Shown here: positions 52,057 through 55,714 of the stretch, in pieces
Layout of the letters: each line of letters starts with the position of its first letter
Numbering within the stretch: the stretch's first letter is position 1
DNA from: Halodesulfovibrio sp.
GTDB taxonomy: Bacteria > Desulfobacterota > Desulfovibrionia > Desulfovibrionales > Desulfovibrionaceae
Direction: 5' to 3'
Assembly (NCBI RefSeq): GCF_015482765.1
Contig: NZ_JADMLB010000011.1
Coordinates: forward strand, 1 to 55,714
Length of the DNA stretch: 55,714 bases
Made by a program: the position numbers and the translations under genes
The notes under the pieces: generated by a model
Databases searched by the model: none
What the model saw: the letters and a program-made list of their open reading frames with translations, nothing else
What the model was told of the DNA's origin: nothing

Positions 52057-53967
52057 ATGAACGAACAGGATTTACCACTCGAACGCCCGTGGCTGGACAA
52101 CTACGATCCGGAAGTACCGGCGAACCTGAAGTACAAGAATGCTTCTATCCCGAGCATTCTTGACGAAGCGGCGAAAAACACGCCGAAACGAAACGCTACA
52201 GTTTTTAAAAACTACAAACTTTCTTACAAAAAGCTTCACACACTTGCGGAACAATTTGCCGCGAACCTCCGTGAACAGGGTGTTAAACCCGGTGACCGCG
52301 TATCTATCATGATGCCGAACTTACCACAGACCATGATTGCATTTTGGGGAGTGCTCAAGGCTGGCGGTATAGTTGTTATGACCAACCCTCTCTACATGGA
52401 GAAGGAACTGGTTCACCAAATTCATGATTGCGGCGCAAAACACATGATCACGCTGGATCTTGTGTGGCCTAAGCTTGCTAAATTGCGTAAAAAGTTACCT
52501 ATTAAAAAGTACTTTGTTACCCGTATTTCCGATGCGCTCAGCTTTCCGCTGAATATCGCCTACACGTTGAAAAATAAGTGGGAAAAAACGCACATCAATG
52601 TCCCGTACGACAACAAATCTGTACTTCCTTGGAAAACACTTTTCGCATCAAAAGAACAATTAAGTGTTCCTATCAAGGACCCTAAAAACTCTATTGCTCT
52701 GTTGCAGTATACTGGCGGCACCACTGGCATATCCAAAGGTGTTATGCTTTCTCACGCCAATCTTACCGCCAACGTTGAGCAATGTTATGCAATGTTGAGC
52801 GGCCTGTCTGATGAACATCATACGTTCCTCGGACTGCTTCCGTATTTCCACGTTTTCGGGCTGACCGTAAGTATGCTCTTCCCATGCGCTATGGGTGCTA
52901 CTGTTATTCCGTTCCCGAGATATGTGCCGAAAGACGTGCTTGATGGAATTCAAAAATACAAACCGACCATCTTCCCTGGTGCTCCGTCTGTATATATTTC
53001 TCTCATGCAGCAAAAAAGCCTGCCTAACTATGACTTAAGCTGCATCAAATACTGTATTTCCGGCTCTTCTCCGATGCCGGTTGAACAGATGCGCCAGTTC
53101 AAAAAAATTACCGGTGCAAAGCTTCTTGAAGGTTTCGGACTTACAGAGGCTTCTCCTGTAACACATCTGAACCCATTGCATGGTGTTTCTAAGAACGGCT
53201 CTATTGGTTTGCCGTTCCCAGATACAGAAGCCCGTATTGTTGATATGGAAGTCGGAAGTGTTCCGTTGCCTACCGGCAAAATTGGTGAACTGATTCTTAA
53301 GGGCCCACAGGTTATGATGGGCTATTGGAACAGGCCAGATGAAACAGCCTCTACACTGCGTAACGGTTGGCTCTACACTGGTGACATCGCGACGATGGAC
53401 GAAGAGGGATACTTCTACATTGTTGACCGTAAAAAAGACATGATCATTGTTGCGGGATACAACGTATATCCTCGAGAAATCGATGAAGTTCTCTACGAAC
53501 ATCCAAAAGTTCAGGAAGCAGTTACCGTTGGTGTTCCACACAAAACTCGTGGTGAAATCATTAAGGTCTACATTGTCCCGAAGGTTGGTGAAGAATTAAC
53601 CAAATCTGAAATTCTTTCCCACTGTCGCGAAAAGCTGGCAAACTACAAGGTTCCGAAACAGGTAGAATTCAGAGACGAGCTTCCTAAAACAATTGTCGGT
53701 AAGGTGCTTCGTCGTGCTTTACGCAATGAAGAAGAACAAAAACAGGACAACAAACGTAAAGCTGCTGAAGCTGAACGGGAGTGTTCTGAAGCTGCTATAA
53801 AACAGGCTGAACCTGAAGAAGCTCATACCGCAGTTGCTGAAGAAGTGGCCACTGAAACGACTCAACAGGAACAAGTAGTAAACAATACAACACCAGTTGA
53901 TGAGACTGTTTCCGCCACAAACGATAATGCTGTGGAAGCAACTGCAGAAACCAAGACAGTACAGTAA
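52057..53967 (+). CDS. Long-chain fatty acid-CoA ligase with an extra charged tail
   Basis: A 636-residue adenylate-forming enzyme; the family usually has 550-570. ALLQYTGGTTGISKGVMLSH is the ATP loop, LLEGFGLTEASPVTHLNP the A5 motif, GWLYTGDIATMDEEGYFYIV the A7/A8 region and LPKTIVGKVLRRAL the C-terminal lysine motif. It activates fatty acids to acyl-CoA at the inner membrane. The last 75 residues are Ala-, Glu- and Thr-rich without a domain, an add-on unlike FadD. There is no ribosome site before the ATG at 52057. dtd begins 2 bases after it. Confidence 0.92.
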   Translation: MNEQDLPLERPWLDNYDPEVPANLKYKNASIPSILDEAAKNTPKRNATVFKNYKLSYKKLHTLAEQFAANLREQGVKPGDRVSIMMPNLPQTMIAFWGVLKAGGIVVMTNPLYMEKELVHQIHDCGAKHMITLDLVWPKLAKLRKKLPIKKYFVTRISDALSFPLNIAYTLKNKWEKTHINVPYDNKSVLPWKTLFASKEQLSVPIKDPKNSIALLQYTGGTTGISKGVMLSHANLTANVEQCYAMLSGLSDEHHTFLGLLPYFHVFGLTVSMLFPCAMGATVIPFPRYVPKDVLDGIQKYKPTIFPGAPSVYISLMQQKSLPNYDLSCIKYCISGSSPMPVEQMRQFKKITGAKLLEGFGLTEASPVTHLNPLHGVSKNGSIGLPFPDTEARIVDMEVGSVPLPTGKIGELILKGPQVMMGYWNRPDETASTLRNGWLYTGDIATMDEEGYFYIVDRKKDMIIVAGYNVYPREIDEVLYEHPKVQEAVTVGVPHKTRGEIIKVYIVPKVGEELTKSEILSHCREKLANYKVPKQVEFRDELPKTIVGKVLRRALRNEEEQKQDNKRKAAEAERECSEAAIKQAEPEEAHTAVAEEVATETTQQEQVVNNTTPVDETVSATNDNAVEATAETKTVQ

Positions 53968-53969
53968 CA

Positions 53970-54437
53970 ATGAAACTTTTATTACAACGAGTAAAAAAAG
54001 GCGCCGTACACGTTGACGGAAAATGTGTCGGCTCTATTGATGCAGGTCTTGTTGTCCTTGTGGGCTTTGGTGCGCAGGACACAGAAGACATGCCTTCTTC
54101 TGCTGTATGGAATACCATGCTGCAAAAGATGATCGGGCTGCGTATCTTCTCTGATGATCAGGGGAAAATGAATCTCAGCCTTAAGGATACAGGCAACAGC
54201 CTGCTGCTGGTTCCACAATTTACACTCTATGCCGACAGCAGACGAGGAAGACGCCCTTCTTTTACAACGGCGTGTCCACCAGCCATTGCTACTAAGCTTT
54301 TCGACACCTTTGTAGAACATTGCAAAAAAGAGCTGCCAGATTCTGTTGAATGTGGAGTTTTTGGAGCAGACATGGATGTGTCCCTTACCAACTGGGGACC
54401 TGTAACCATAATGCTCGCCTCGGAAGACTTTGCCTAG
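53970..54437 (+). CDS. dtd: D-aminoacyl-tRNA deacylase
   Basis: A 155-residue enzyme that removes D-amino acids (and glycine from tRNA-Ala) from charged tRNAs. The active-site motif reads VPQFTLYADSRRGRRPSFTT; members usually have S-Q-F-T, here P-Q-F-T. The cross-subunit motif is NWGPVTIML (usual G-P-V-T), and VFGADMDVSLTN precedes it. The gene lies 2 bases after the acyl-CoA ligase and has a terminator after it. Confidence 0.94.
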   Translation: MKLLLQRVKKGAVHVDGKCVGSIDAGLVVLVGFGAQDTEDMPSSAVWNTMLQKMIGLRIFSDDQGKMNLSLKDTGNSLLLVPQFTLYADSRRGRRPSFTTACPPAIATKLFDTFVEHCKKELPDSVECGVFGADMDVSLTNWGPVTIMLASEDFA

Positions 54438-54451
54438 CAAGCAATACAAAA

Positions 54452-54488
54452 CAAAAAAAGCCGGCGACTGTGTCTCCGGCTTTTTTTG
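54452..54488 (+). terminator. Terminator of the acyl-CoA ligase-dtd unit
   Basis: GCCGG (54460-54464) pairs with CCGGC (54476-54480), extended by an inner GAC/GTC and by the A7/T7 flanks. It lies 20 bases after the dtd stop. The rest of the 324-base gap to 54761 holds a small hairpin CCCTC/GAGGG (54555-54571) and the promoter described below. Confidence 0.88.
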
Positions 54489-54645
54489 TGTCTTACGCCT
54501 TTTTTCCCGTTCGAACTTTCACACCCGAAAAAGTCTTCTCACTTTTCTCAGCAACCCTCTGTTTTCGAGGGAATAATCTATTTTTCCGACCATGCATAAA
54601 TTGCAGTTAGACACGTTTTGTATTAGGAATTTCTTTACACGCCTG

Positions 54646-54672
54646 TAAGGTTACGGCGAAACGAACCGATAT
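54646..54672 (+). promoter_or_regulatory. Sigma-28 (FliA) flagellar-type promoter
   Basis: TAAGGTTA (54646-54653), an 11-base spacer and ACCGATAT (54665-54672) compare with the known sigma-28 consensus TAAAGTTT-N11-GCCGATAA. Both halves match at six of eight bases with exact spacing. It lies about 90 bases upstream of the STAS gene, which is followed by a FapA-like gene. Confidence 0.5.
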
Positions 54673-54761
54673 AGTTCTCATCAGCAAAGCGTTAGTGCCC
54701 ACGGTAAGTTACTCCACGGCACTTGATACTTAGAAACTGGCATCAACAATTCGGGAACCAT

Positions 54762-55106
54762 ATGAATCCAGCAAAGACGTTCAGATTAGGCTCTGCGTTA
54801 GTTCTTCTCTATGAAAATGATCTGACACATGAAACATGCCAGCCGGTTAGGGAACACTTCGAGACTCTTGTAGCCGTTCAAGACTATCAACATGTTGTCG
54901 TGGATTTATCCTCACTGGGAACCATTGACGAATCCGGACTGCATCTGCTTGTCTACTTAACCTCAAGAGTTCGTGGACATGGGAAAATTTTGCATATCCT
55001 CTCTCCACCACGGCACTTTCTCGAACTACTTCAAAAAAAACAACTACTCCGTTTTTTTAATCTTTTCCGGAATGAGGACGATATGCTTTCTAGTCTTCCT
55101 CTCTAG
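54762..55106 (+). CDS. STAS-domain anti-sigma factor antagonist-like protein
   Basis: A 114-residue single STAS domain started at ATG 54762. VVVDLSSLGTIDESGLHLLV matches the SpoIIAA-type segment D-[S/E]-S-G-L whose second serine is the usual phosphorylation site, so phospho-control by a partner kinase is possible. It ends LLRFFNLFRNEDDMLSSL. No anti-sigma factor gene is next to it. The FapA-like gene starts 15 bases downstream, so the two are probably cotranscribed from the sigma-28-like promoter. Confidence 0.8.
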   Translation: MNPAKTFRLGSALVLLYENDLTHETCQPVREHFETLVAVQDYQHVVVDLSSLGTIDESGLHLLVYLTSRVRGHGKILHILSPPRHFLELLQKKQLLRFFNLFRNEDDMLSSLPL

Positions 55107-55120
55107 TGGGATGCTTTCGT

Positions 55121-55714
55121 ATGACTTACTATTTACGTCACTGCTTCGACCCCTTCTTCAATCACACTAAGCTCTCACCAGCTGCGGTATCCCGTGGGCG
55201 TGTGGATCACCATTGCCTTGGATATGTGCAGAACGTTGTTTCCGGACAAATTCTTGCGGAATTCGTTCCGGCACCGGAAAACACAGAGCTTCTCGATCCG
55301 CAATTCATTTTTGAAACTCCAGAACTTCCGGCTGGACCGAATACAATAGTAAATCCTGAAAACAATCTGCAACTTCTTGCCACACAAAACGGATATGTTT
55401 TTTATCATGAAGACCTTATTTCAGTAAAAAAATTACTGAATATTCATGGTGATGTGAATTTCAGCACAGGCAACGTTATCTATGTAAACGACCTGTGCGT
55501 ACACGGAACAGTCAAAACAGGGTTTGAGCTTCAGGCTCGCAACATCCTTGTTAAAGACATTGTCGAAGGTGCTACCATCCGTACTCTGGATGCATTCACC
55601 GCCGAACGTGGCATCAAAGGCGCCAAATCCTGCTCAATTGACGCCGGCACCAACATTCGAGCCGGATTCTGTGAAAATTGCGAGTTGCAAGCCGGTAACG
55701 ACATTTACATTGAA
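55121..55714 (+). CDS. FapA/DUF342 family protein, N-terminal part (runs off the window)
   Basis: A frame open from ATG 55121 to the last base gives 198 residues without a stop, so the C-terminus lies outside. Residues about 100-198 carry the DUF342/FapA pattern of parallel strands with repeated G and N (VNFSTGNVIYVNDLCVHGTV, LQARNILVKDIVEGATIRTL, CSIDAGTNIRAGFCENCELQ). FapA was described in relation to flagellar assembly, and the family also occurs in other bacteria. The first 100 residues are less conserved. It follows the STAS gene by 14 bases. Confidence 0.85.
   Translation, partial: MTYYLRHCFDPFFNHTKLSPAAVSRGRVDHHCLGYVQNVVSGQILAEFVPAPENTELLDPQFIFETPELPAGPNTIVNPENNLQLLATQNGYVFYHEDLISVKKLLNIHGDVNFSTGNVIYVNDLCVHGTVKTGFELQARNILVKDIVEGATIRTLDAFTAERGIKGAKSCSIDAGTNIRAGFCENCELQAGNDIYIE

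Overview
The window looks like chromosomal DNA of a Gram-negative, sulfate-reducing deltaproteobacterium of the Desulfovibrio type; a marine genus such as Halodesulfovibrio would fit (inference). The evidence is a Desulfovibrio-type monoheme cytochrome c553 next to a cytochrome oxidase operon, a split archaeal-type glutamate synthase operon, lutABC-type lactate utilisation genes, a PxxKW cysteine-rich small protein and moderate GC content. I found no rRNA, tRNA, CRISPR array, transposase or prophage gene. Most genes are housekeeping or conserved; the unusual material is mainly in non-coding DNA, in the respiratory oxidase locus and in a few odd proteins.

Layout. 1-4.7 kb: the tail of an unknown gene, a four-helix membrane protein, a DUF1653 protein, a structured non-coding stretch, and lutCBA (lactate oxidation), mostly on the minus strand. 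4.8-12.6 kb (plus): a MarC-family membrane protein, a lipase-like hydrolase, a diguanylate cyclase, a VUT-family transporter (probably queuosine precursor), a frameshifted pentapeptide-repeat protein and a PAS-containing chemoreceptor. 12.7-18.0 kb: mgtE (minus), then nadC-nadA-nadB (plus), which makes quinolinate and nicotinate mononucleotide for NAD; nadA has a leader with four hairpins. 18.1-25.5 kb (minus): cytochrome c553 and a Sco-type copper chaperone, a 660-base gap, then coxA-coxC-coxD-coxB, a ctaB-like heme O synthase and a small membrane protein. Together these form an oxygen-reducing branch. 25.8-29.0 kb (minus): yajC-secD-secF. 29.6 kb: an unknown coiled-coil protein. 30.4-35.5 kb (minus): a five-gene glutamate synthase operon with separate FMN, ferredoxin, flavin oxidoreductase, glutaminase and GXGXG proteins.

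35.8-42.4 kb: an esterase-like hydrolase (minus), an S-adenosylhomocysteine/methylthioadenosine deaminase-like amidohydrolase, a PxxKW protein, an M20 metallopeptidase and mnmG. 42.7-49.6 kb (plus): a membrane PilZ protein, a CorC-like CBS protein, lnt, prfB (with the programmed +1 frameshift), a second diguanylate cyclase, a MinD/FlhG-like ATPase and an HU/IHF-like protein. 50.1-55.7 kb (plus): dapF-dapA (lysine and peptidoglycan precursor synthesis), a long-chain acyl-CoA ligase with an extra tail, dtd, a STAS protein and the start of a FapA/DUF342 protein. The last two sit behind a good match to a flagellar sigma-28 promoter.

Second messenger and motility themes recur: two GGDEF enzymes that both keep the inhibitory RxxD site, a PilZ receptor, a chemoreceptor, an FlhG-like ATPase and FapA. 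A dispersed GC-rich repeat occurs at 23.3 kb and 40.1 kb, with a decayed inverted copy at 40.4 kb. Its long hairpin is preserved although the stem sequence differs between copies. No complete undescribed system is evident. The best leads are the hairpin repeat family, the structured RNA near 1.5-1.7 kb, the nadA leader and the Sco protein with a His/Met-rich insert.
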